Shown here: positions 11,001-20,699 of the stretch, piece by piece
Position numbering within the stretch: the stretch's first letter is position 1
Layout: every line of letters starts with the position of its first letter
Assembly: GCA_964017145.1 (NCBI GenBank)
Contig: OZ024840.1
Coordinates: 124,001-188,000, forward strand
Length of the DNA stretch: 64,000 nucleotides
Direction: 5' to 3'
DNA from: Agrocybe praecox
Taxonomy: Eukaryota; Basidiomycota; Agaricomycetes; Agaricales; Agrocybaceae
Program-made: the position numbers and the translations under genes
The notes under the pieces: generated by a model
Seen by the model: only the letters and a program-made list of their open reading frames with translations
Databases searched by the model: none
Told to the model about the DNA's origin: nothing

Positions 11001-14000
11001 ACAAAGACACCCCTCCAAAGTCCCTGAAGAACAACGAGCGCCAGGGACAGCCGCCTGCTGAAAGCGTGCTGCCAAAAGTATTGTCATCGTTTTTCTCTAC
11101 TGAATGTGAGCTTGCCTATCTTCATGGTCCACTCCTTATCTAATCAAATATGTATCCTCCAGCAAAAGGTTCTGGGAATCCGTCGCATAAGTCCCAGCAT
11201 GCTCAGCAACACAAAGGTAAGCCTCAGTAGTGTATCTATCCATACAGATACTTGATTTTTGTCTTACTGTCAGCGCCACCGCATTCGCCCCTCGTGCAGG
11301 AGATAGCCAATAAAGGCAAGTGTTTCGATGTTGTAATTGCGTGTTCAAGTTGGCTGATGTAAATATAAGGCCACAAGAACACCTTGACCAAGACCCCGAT
11401 GAACGACCGGGGCCAGGGGCAGTTCCCCGCTGAGAGCGTTCTGCAGACACCGAAAGTTTCGCCATCAAATCATTTTGCTGGATGTAAGTTACCCATCTTT
11501 ATGGTTCGTTACTTATTTAACCGAATGTGTGTTCCCCAGCAAACGGTACTGGGAACCGATCGGTTAACTTCGTGATTCCTCCTGGATGTATGTTCTTCCA
11601 CTGTGTCATGACGACATGGCTAAATTTACTTCTCTCAGCGACAAACAACTCTGCAACTGTTGGTAGTGGGTCTCTCCACTCTCAAGCTTCGAAGAAACAA
11701 GGGCCAAATGTTGCTAAAGGTAATGATCGCTGAGGTTATCGACATTACATGTACTCACACTTGGTTCAACTCTAGGCAGCGCGAATGTGCCCCAGGCAGC
11801 AGCGGTCAAACCCCAGACCTGGGGGCAGATGTTTTCATCTTGGTTCCGTCCATCAGCGTCCCCTGTTGAAGTTCAGGCTGCAAATAAATCAACCTCAAGT
11901 TCGATGAAAGGTAATGGCATGCCTTCCTCTTTCGTTTCGCATGTTTAACGCCGTCCATCAGCAGAAGATCGCGGCCCTAAACCGCAGGCTCCGAACTCTA
12001 CCAAAGGTAAAACATCCCCAATCAAGCCACATTAGCATCGACTGAAATGACTTTATTATTGTAAGCCAAAGCCAATGATGGCCGGTCGAAATCTCACCCT
12101 GCACTGGACTTGTCCTTTATTCCACGTGAACACTTGAGGAAGGAGCCCATCTTATCAACGAAAGGCGCGAAGAATGGATTACAGGACCTGCCAAAACGAT
12201 CAAACAACTCGGACACATGTAAGATCTTATTGCGATCGCTTTTGCTCGTTATTTTTTATAGCTTATTCCCATACTTTTTCCAGCATCCTCGGCGACTTCG
12301 CCGAAGAACGACCAGGCGCCTACTCATCATAATATGCCAGCGCGAAGTGATGGCGGCCCACAATATCCCTCAAATGTGTCGAAAAAGCCTGAAACGGCCA
12401 CAAATTTGAAATGTAATTAAGCCCTGTGCTCTTTACCCATCGCATGGACTAACTTAAATACCTAGCCGCATTGAGTCATGCCGCGGATCGCTCTCAAATA
12501 TCTAGCAGGCCTCAGGCAGCTGCTGTGCACAATCTAAAGAAATTCACAGTTCGATCGAGCTCTAGCAAAGGTATACCTTCAACGTCACCGTGATCCTATC
12601 AACGACTGACATTTTCTATCCTGGCGCAAGTATTATCCCAGCATGATCCTAAAAAGAAAGCTGCTGTTCGCAAAATCTTACTACGTCAACGTACCCCCAC
12701 CCTGAGGTGGCAAGATTCCGATACTCCTAGGACCGTCTCAGCATACTCCACCTTAACCGCTGCGCCACTCCCATCGCCTCCCAGGAACGAGCTCGAGAAC
12801 AAAGCTGCTCGTAAAACAATTTCCAAGCATCGTGATCTCTTCAAGATCGTCACACCGATCAAGGCCGACGTCTTCAAAAAGTATGTCAAGGACCACCCCA
12901 ACCAACCATTCGTCCAATCTGTTGCCCGTGGGCTCAAGAAAGGATTTTGGCCATGGGCGGACACCAGTGATCCAAAATTTCCTACTACGTATGACGGTTC
13001 GCGTCAGGGTTCTCGCATTACCAGCGAGGATAAAGCCAAGTTTATTCGACAGCAGAGCGAAGAAGAAATGGAGCTCGGGCGCTGGTCGAAATCTTTTGGC
13101 GATAAATTGCTGCCTGGGATGCATTCCGCCCCAATCAATGTTGTTGCGAAAAGCACTCCGGGAAAGTATAGGCTCATTGTCGACCAGAGCAGGGGGCCGC
13201 ACGCTCTAAACTCGACGATTGCAAAGTCTCAAGTCAAGGTCAAGCTCGACAGTATACACGATCTCGGCGATGAACTCCTAACCGCTCGGAAGAAACATCC
13301 TTACGAGAAAATTTGCTTGTTCAAATCAGATGTCAAAAGCGCGTACCGACAGTTGCCAATGCATCCATCGTGGCAGATTAAACAGGCCATCCCCATCGAC
13401 GGTCAGTACCACATAGACCGGTGCAACACATTTGGCAATCGAGGCGGTGGATGGAACTGGGACTCCGTCATTTCCTCCGTCAATTGGATTGCCGCCGAGA
13501 AAAAAGGTGTATCCGGTCTCCTGGGATACGTCGACGATATCTTTGGCTGGGATTTCGAGCGAAACAAAAAGTTCTACAAGCCGTACAAGAAATATCTCCC
13601 TACCAAGCAAGCCCGACTCCTTGAACTTTGGGACGAGCTTGGTATTCCTCATGACGAAGAAAAACAACTCTCCGGCCCTTCCCTTCCTATCCTAGGCTAT
13701 CACGTCGATGCGAATGCAATGACAGTCAAAGTCCCTGACGAGAAGAAGGCAAAGGTAGTTGGATTACTTCGAAGTAACGCTCATGCAGGGAAACCTTACA
13801 CCCTCAACGAGCTGCAGTCCGTTGCCGGGTCTGTTGGCGGCGCCCTTAGTCTTTATCCACGCCTCCGTCCGGGTCTCCGCGTGCTCTTTGATGAGATGGC
13901 AGCGCAGGAGGGGGGTACTACCAAGCTTAAGGTATCACAGCCTGTTGCTCGCTGCTTGTCGTCGTTGGCCGACTTCCTTGAGGATGCCCCGCCTGTGCCA

Positions 14001-14051
14001 ATTGAATACCAGAAGGGAAAAGTGCGCAGTATTGGGGCTAAGACGAAATAA
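8077..14051 (+). CDS. 36-exon gene: low-complexity repeat protein with C-terminal reverse transcriptase domain
   Basis: Exons: 8077-8187, 8260-8299, 8367-8435, 8493-8546, 8665-8733, 8795-8857, 8910-8969, 9025-9052, 9107-9156, 9216-9269, 9322-9390, 9460-9492, 9543-9614, 9669-9737, 9795-9836, 9892-9990, 10047-10100, 10158-10199, 10255-10362, 10420-10473, 10531-10572, 10626-10733, 10791-10844, 10902-10943, 10998-11105, 11163-11216, 11274-11315, 11370-11483, 11540-11587, 11639-11719, 11776-11910, 11965-12006, 12066-12218, 12284-12412, 12466-12570, 12631-14051. They join to about 1,305 aa without a stop, nearly all in phase 1. Residues 1-832 are Ser/Pro/Gln/Lys-rich and disordered, with five ~68-aa repeats at about 281-617. 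The last exon carries an RT domain: a lead-in with GFWPWAD (about 937), YRLIVDQSRGPHALNS, FKSDVKSAYRQLP (catalytic Asp about 1066) and GYVDDIFGW (about 1132-1135). RNase H and recombinase domains are absent. The RT resembles Agaricomycete DIRS-like retroelement RTs. The second acceptor (exon 2) and the exon 5 donor are the least certain splice sites. A host-owned or domesticated RT gene is inferred. Confidence 0.8.
9738..11539 (+). repeat. Tandem array of a ~370-bp exon-A/B/C cassette (five copies)
   Basis: The B exons begin at 9892, 10255, 10626, 10998 and 11370, giving periods of 363, 371, 372 and 372 bp. Each unit holds exon A (42 nt), exon B (99-114 nt) and exon C (48-54 nt), each bounded by phase-1 introns. 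Each unit therefore adds about 68 residues without shifting the frame. The central three copies are very similar in introns as well as exons, while the first copy is the most diverged and the last has a changed C exon. This is a coding tandem repeat, not a CRISPR array. Confidence 0.9.
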
Positions 14052-14439
14052 ATAGTATGTTGATCGACGTCATCTCAGCTATGTGGGTTAATTTTGAAGT
14101 CACAGGGCAAAGACAACGGCGAGAATGGGCGCTTTTTTTAAATTCATGTATAACAGAACGAACCGGGGACTGTACAACCCACATTACAATTTCTAGGACT
14201 ACTTAGTACAACGATTAAACAAAAATAAGTGAAATGAAAAGAATTTGGCCTGCCTTCGCATCTTGCCAGCCTGCGTAAGTGAGTTGCATGGTAATTTAGA
14301 CGGAATTTCTTTCTTGCACGATTTTATCGTATTCAAGACTTCCCAATCTGTAATGAGGCGTTGCGTCAAAATCTGTTGTTGTTTTTTCGCGCTCAAATTT
14401 GGCTCTCGAAGTTTTGTTATCACTGCCTTTGGTATCATT
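14052..14439. other. Intergenic region after the RT gene
   Basis: No RNase H, recombinase or long terminal repeat is seen after the RT stop codon. The sequence is AT-rich with no supported exon. Confidence 0.5.
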
Positions 14440-14725
14440 TTGATCCTACTCTATATACGTCCCATGTTTGCCACCTTGTATTCTTCACAGTCATTTCCAT
14501 TCAATCACCCCATATACACACTTCCTTACTCTTGTCCAGGCTCGTACTTTTTTCATGGCTCGTACTCTCTTCATGGACGAAAATAGACCCTTGTTGTCAC
14601 TGAGGGAACATTCAACAGCGGTCATATTCACACCGGCGGAAAGAGTGAGCAAGGGTATCCAGTAATTTCTGCAGCTTCTAAGTGCATATTTCAACGTCAT
14701 GTAGATGGATATGATAGACTATGAG
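14440..14725 (+). pseudogene. Truncated 5' fragment of a NACHT gene
   Basis: The fragment matches the promoter, first exon and first intron of NACHT gene A, but on the opposite strand. It runs from a cttgtattcttcacag-like leader through an ATG at 14573 to the ATGGATATGATAGACT start of exon 2. Homology then stops. About 25-28 bp are missing inside the first exon relative to gene A, removing the GSIFAGSQ part and shifting the frame. It is a relic of an inverted duplication and is not expressible as a NACHT protein. Confidence 0.7.
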
Positions 14726-14739
14726 CCCGTTATTCGGGA

Positions 14740-17180
14740 CGCATTTCGGATCAGAGAGTGACTGGCCCGTGATTCGATCGTTTTGTCGCTTTCCACATTC
14801 CTTCCATGAGCCATTGAATGTGCCCCTCGACGTCCGCCGCTAAATAGCTTTGTTTAAACGACGATTTGGATAGCGAGGACAACAAAAATGTCTAGACGAT
14901 GTCATCGACCAGCTTTTCCAGATTAGCGGTTGCTTGCTACATACGGATCCGAGGCCTGAGGGGTGTTTAACACATCTCGAACAGATAGCTATACGCGATT
15001 TCTCTCTTTCATTTATTCTCCTTTTATTGAGTGGATGTAAACACAGGCGACTCGTCCCCTTTTTACCATCTTTTGAATGACAGTGGCCGCGATTCACCCT
15101 CCCATTCCATCTCTCGCCTACGCCTATCCGCTCGCACCCCACCATAGCTGTCTGGATTCGAAACAAAGACACTTCCGGGTATTTATAACTTCAATCATAC
15201 CTCTCCGAGCTTCCACATCCCTTACCCGCTTGTCTCCAACAAAGTGCGATACAGGGCTTCGATCCAGGAATTCGTTCCCCCGCGCCGCGACATGGCTGAC
15301 TCCTCTTCAACGAATGTCATCACGGTTGAACAGGAAGAAAGCAAACAAAGTTCGCACATCATATACCCGCTCCGCTCACGTCTCTCATGAGAGCACATTC
15401 ATATACACCGTCTAGTCAGGATGTACGCTGTTGCAGGTAAGCTACATAGTTGAATATGTACATACTGCGCCAAACACTGATATTCTCAGGGGTTGAACAG
15501 ACTGCCATTCTACACTGAATGTCATCCCGCTCCACCATCCGTATTATCGCTCCTAGCAGTGTCATTCCTACAGTCTGTCGTTGACCAACGGGGGGGAGTG
15601 CAGTCCACCCCGGCCTGAATAGGACTGATCCGCAAGAACACGTCCTTCCGGTAGCTACGCGCATGGCCCGGTGCAAAAATCGTGTATTGCATGCGCCCAT
15701 CCCCACCACCAACTACGGACTCCACACCCTCATTGACCGCGTACGATTCGAAGGGCAGCGCGAAGAGGCGGGCAACAAACGCTTTTCTGAGGGGGAATAA
15801 TGGGCGTGTGCTTTCGGTACCTATGGGCCAAGATAGAACTTTGAGAGGACGATGTGGTATGTATTCTTTTGTATATTCTTTCTTTCGCCTGTGGTTTTTT
15901 CGAACAATTTTAGTCGTCCCGGACGCCTCTCTGGTGGATGTTTTTGTGCTTCTCACCCACATAGCCGTTCCCTTTCTTGTTCTGTTTCTATAACGTTGTT
16001 AACCAATTCATTTTCAGAATTAGAAGTTATCCCCACGAAACAACTGAGCCCAATATACCCAGAGTACTCTCCAACTCGTACGAAGCAGATAGGCGCGGCA
16101 TAATTGTAACAAATGGTCCATCGACGACACGAATCTTCAATTCGAATCAAATCCACTGTTACGATAGCACAGCCACAGCCTCCACACGAGCAGAAACTCG
16201 AACACCCAGGAAGAAGATCAGAGATTTATTTCAGTATTTTGGGTAGTCCATGGGTGGCAGAGGAGGATGTATGTTCCGCTGCTGCTGTGGATGGCACGAA
16301 GGCTGAAGCGCTGAAGCGTCAATTGTATGCCGGTGTTCATACTCTCGTCCGATTCGAGAAGACGTCATTGTGGTATGTCTCTTGATTTTTTTCTTCTTTT
16401 GCGTGTATGCGGGGCGTTTTCCATACCTAGACCTGCGCTCGTTGGTTGTTGAGGATGTCATAGAGTTCCTTTTACGCCAATGACGTTTACTTTTTTTTTA
16501 CATTATTTCTTTTTTGTCCTCGCTCATTCTCGCATGTCAATCTGACGGCTTTCTGTTTCCTTTCTCTCAAGATCCCAACAACCTCACTGACTCTCCTAGG
16601 ATCCTCGTTCGGTCTATTCTCGCGACATGTCATCGTTCCCAAACTCGACAGTGGTGCTAACCTCCTGGGCCGGTGCCTGAGGTGTCTATAGGGCGAGGCT
16701 CGCCTGTAGCACGCTACTGGGAGGAGTGTGCCGAAGCTCAACATACGCAAATCAGAATATATCTGGATTCTGGTTCGCCAACGTCGAATTAGAAACCACG
16801 TCGATTTTTATTTTGGCACAGCCACAAGAGTCCACGAATGCGAACACAGGCGAGAGTGGGATTCAAGGCGTTTCTATAAGAGGTTCTGAAGGTAAAGCGC
16901 GTATTGTAAGCTCATGGTTGTCCTTTGCTGACGCTTCCCTGGCTCAGAAGGCCTCAATGACTACCGTGGTCGGCAGAAAATTATGCATTGTTCGAGCACG
17001 AAGGATGGGGAGGTTATCGGGTGCTGTTTCTACGAATTGCATGCTCTCTTCTCCTAGGATATTTGTGTTTCATTCTCGCTATCCTCTCATTTGCTATCGT
17101 TTATAACTTTCTTTCCCGCATTTTGGTCTTATTGCAAATAATTTTCATTACATATTTCATACTAATATTACTAGATTATT
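14740..17180 (+). repeat. Segment X, copy 1 (unidentified, degenerate)
   Basis: The segment lies immediately 3' of NACHT A and is convergent with it. The part at about 14,850-15,750 matches 44,060-44,640 nearly colinearly (shared: cattccatctctcgcctacg-like and cgctcaccccaccatagctg-like blocks). Later parts match copies 2 and 3 (ggcacagccaca block near 16,170). Splice-like signals and short open stretches occur on the plus strand, but no continuous frame could be assembled. It may be a decayed multi-exon gene. Confidence 0.5.
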
Positions 17181-17191
17181 TTCTTGTACGT

Positions 17192-20100
17192 TCAAAGGTG
17201 AGTGCGTAACTTTTGTATCCATGAAGTAACCCCCGTCCGGTTGAATCTTCTCTTTTTTTCCTTTTGCGAAGTTGGCTCTGCTGACATATGTTGGTTATGC
17301 ATACATTATCAATGATAATTCATTTAAATTCATACCTGTGATTCTCTCGTCTGCCTGGTTCAGCTGCGGGATAGATTCTGTTCTCTCTTGTTCCGGTGTT
17401 CCTTCCAACGAATGTAAGTCAAAATACGCCGACCAATGTATTTTGCGCGTACTTGTGATTATTTCCAATTCCTGGGGCGTTTGCTGGGTACGTTCCTCAG
17501 ATTCTGTTCTCTCCTTTTCTGCTGTTATTTTTGATAAGTGTTAGTCGAAATATCACGCATGATTCATTTCACTCGTACCTTCTATCATCGCAACTCCCTG
17601 CTTTCTTTCTGTGCTTTCTGCCTGGCGCTCTGCTCCCGTCTTTCGTTCTGACGAATCTTTGGAAGAAGGTAAGTATGCATCTTATCACAGCTGGGACGTT
17701 CGAACGTCCACACCTGATATCATCGCGACTTCTGTATTTAACCCCGTTATAGTACTACCTCCTTCACTTTCCTCTCGCCCTGGTGTTTCTGTCGATGAAT
17801 ATTAGTCATAAAATCACAAATAATCAGATATGTCGAAACTCAAACCTGCTATCATATCAGCCTCCGCTCCCATTCTCTTCAAGTATTTGTCTATTGCTCG
17901 GCGCGCTCTCCGGCTGACCGCTGGGAACATCATAGACATGGGTGCGAAGGCTTTCTTGCAAAATTCGACGACGTCTGGATCTCGTCCAGCCATTGGGAGA
18001 ATCTCAGGGAGATATTTCAGATAAGCTATATAGCGATACCAGTATCCGCTCCGAGTAGCATTTTGCACAGGCCGATCCCAGTCAAATGATACCAGGGAGA
18101 AGATCGAGAGGAAGGCTAAATGCGTCTTGATTGGAAAGTACTTCAATTTTTTGAGATTTTCGTAGGTCGTGAAATTCGGTCGGCGTCCTTTTCCTTGAAG
18201 AAAGTAAATTAAAACGAGTCTCTCTTCGTTTTTGTGGATATTGTAGAATGAGGTACGCATATGCCATTTCCACGGACGACTAGTTCTCGTCTCTCTGTCC
18301 ATGCGTTCGAGCTTCAGATGCCTCTTCGATTCAACCGTCGTAGTACGGCCTACGTCACAGAGATATTTGAGACAGTATAGCGCTGCTCTGGAGACTATAT
18401 GCGATTGTTCATAATTGGAGAGAATCTTGTGAAAACCATCCCGCAGTAGTGGCCGAATAGTGTGATTGTCTTTAATATTGGACCTCCGACACAGGGCTAT
18501 CCACAGGAAATCCACTTGTCTTTCATTCCAAAGGTTGCTGATTCTGGTATTCGCCTCGATACATTCTGCGACAAACACGAAATTCTTTTTAAAGTTGTTA
18601 ACCCCGTCTTTGGTGCCAATATACCATCGTATGCACTTGTAAAAAATCCGCAGATATTGATCAAAAACATCTTCGAGTTCGTAATATCGTTTTTTCTAGT
18701 ATTCTTTAGGAGTAAGTGTCTTGTCGATTTAGTGACAAGACAAAAACCCACGAGATTTGCAAGTAGAACGATTAATCCCTCAAGAAAAAGGTATTCGGGG
18801 CAATAAATGCAGTGGCTGGAGAAAAGATCTTGGCAAAAAGATTCCATTGGGAACTGTGCGAAGGAATTAAGGAACACCGCTTGGATGGCTGGACTACAGT
18901 CAGGAATCGCCTGGATGAGCTCATCAGAAAAATTGTTTATTGGATGCGGAGATTCATTTGCGTAACGAATGCTCCCCTTGAATTGACACCCTCGGCCTTG
19001 ACCTATATAGAAAGAATGGAAAAATCAGTGATAGTAAAAGACGAGTCAAATAATGACGTACCTGAGAATATCTGAAGTGAACGAATAAAATGGGATGCCC
19101 TCGCGTTTGCCATGCTCATATTATAGAGCTTCTGTCGAGACGGATCAAAAAGAAAGTCTGCCAAGGACTTGTGGAGGATGGACACGCGACAAAAGGGTTC
19201 CTCGTCATGCTGTCGCATGGACACAATAATACCTGCGAGATCGGAAAGTATCGTTTCTGCCTCCCCTTCCGGTAAATCAAGATACGCATCGAGCACAGGA
19301 GTAGAAATCGAGGAGTATAGAGCGACATAACCCAGCAACTTGACAGTAAGGCATGCGTCTTCTGTCTGATTGATTATGTGCAAATACAGTGCATCTAGTC
19401 GTGCAAACGGGAGATCTTTTTGTGGTGGTCGAAGGCCGAGGGCTATCTCGAGTCGTTCATGAGGTTTGTGACGGGGGGACTTCACGAAATTAACTAGAGT
19501 CGAAGCATAGATAAATTGGCCCGACGCCGTGCCTATGAGTTGTTTGATTTTATTTTCACCAGGCCACCGTTCAGGTATCGAAGACTTGCGAACATGGCCC
19601 TCGCGGATCGCCTTGAAATTATCGTGCAAATATTTTTCAATATCCTCATCAGACCTGTAGTCGTCGTCCAGGTGTATAGTGAAGACGGCTGGAGCGAGCT
19701 GTACTCCCTGAATGATATTTTGGATATTGCTTTCCGGACGGCTGCAGACGAGGAATCGAATGGGGCACGGGGAGTAGGATTCTGTGAGATGCCTGATGGT
19801 CTCCAAAACATCGCGCTGGCTTGAATGGTCAACGCACTCGTCAAGACCATCTATAACTATGAGCCAGGGGACATTTTGGGTGTTGGTAGCATGGAATAAC
19901 GGGTCCATCACAAGCGATATGAACTGCGTTTGCAGGGACTTGGTGAAAATAAGGGGGTCTTGAGCGATGTAGTTGGATACCTCAGTACGTGAAGTGCGAC
20001 GCATACAGCAAAGCTGGTAGGCGATTGTCGGAACAAGGGAATTGGAATGATTTCTTGTGCTATCACTAAAACTGAAAAAGAAACTGGCGAGAAGCGTTCC

Positions 20101-20495
20101 TTCACGCGCACATTGCTCGCAAACACTTCTCCCGATGGCGGATTTTCCAACGCCCGCGGCTCCAGTGAGCCAGCTAATGCTCTTTTCACGAGTATCTTTG
20201 TGCACTCCTGCAAGCCAGTCCATGATTGCCTCTATGACCGCCACACGTGTTCCTGGATGGCATTTCGGTGGGTCGAAGTCGTGACCCGAATTATGAAGGG
20301 CGTTGGACGCGACAACCTCCACAAGTCTATCATATCCATCTAAAGTTGAACCATGCACTTAGAAGCTGCAGAAAAGACTGGAAAACCTTGCTCGCCCTTT
20401 CCGCCGGTGTGAACATGACTGCTGTTGAATGTCCCCCCAGTGACAACAACTTGCGATCCCGCGAAAATTGATCCTGAGGGTCGATTTTCATCCAT
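17192..20495 (-). CDS. NACHT-domain STAND ATPase, gene A (intact)
   Basis: The model has nine exons, listed 5' to 3': 20495-20387, 20339-19062, 19002-18752, 18695-17846, 17788-17714, 17656-17579, 17521-17453, 17401-17336 and 17280-17192. They join in frame to about 954 aa. Exon 1 (109 nt, phase 1) encodes a short Gly-rich leader with GSQVVVTGGTFNS. Exon 2 carries NALHNSG…FDPPKCHPGTR, the P-loop GAAGVGKSAIG (about 95-105), Walker B LIVIDGLDE, a VCSRPESN arginine motif, and an ILHKSLADFLFD region near its end. Exons 3-4 encode a helical C-terminal half without recognised repeats. Exons 5-9 encode a Glu/Gln/Ser/Thr-rich tail of related mini-exons, ending in a basic KEKKRRFNRTG segment. NACHT STAND proteins are nucleotide-driven oligomerising switches used in fungal non-self recognition. 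The ligand-sensing repeats usual at the C-terminus (WD40, ankyrin, TPR) are not seen. Confidence 0.88.
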
Positions 20496-20699
20496 GGAAA
20501 GAGTACGAGCCTAGACAAGAGCAACGAAGAGTGTATAGGGGGGTATGGAATGGAACTGACTGTGAAGAATACAAGGTGGGAGACATGTCCCCAAATAACC
20601 CTAATCACGATATACTCTGATCATCATGCCAAAAATGTATATTTAGTTGCATAGCCCAGATCATTTTGTTGACCAAACATAAAGCTTAAAGCGAGGCGA
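20496..20699 (-). promoter_or_regulatory. Upstream region of NACHT A, conserved among the paralogues
   Basis: The block with ggttatgcaactaaata-like sequence and the following pyrimidine-rich leader can be recognised upstream of NACHT C (about 39,520-39,720) and D (about 62,380-62,531). This suggests shared promoter and 5' UTR sequence. No specific factor site can be named. Confidence 0.35.

Noticed and set aside
9738..11539. Tandem repeat considered as a CRISPR-like or satellite array
   Set aside because: The period contains three exons with conserved splice sites and an open frame, so it is a coding repeat in a eukaryotic gene.
20330..20608. 92-codon minus frame starting MIRVIWGHVSH near the NACHT A 5' end
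   Set aside because: It reads through the first exon in the wrong frame. The correct frame from ATG 20495 matches the leader of genes C and D and joins in phase to exon 2.
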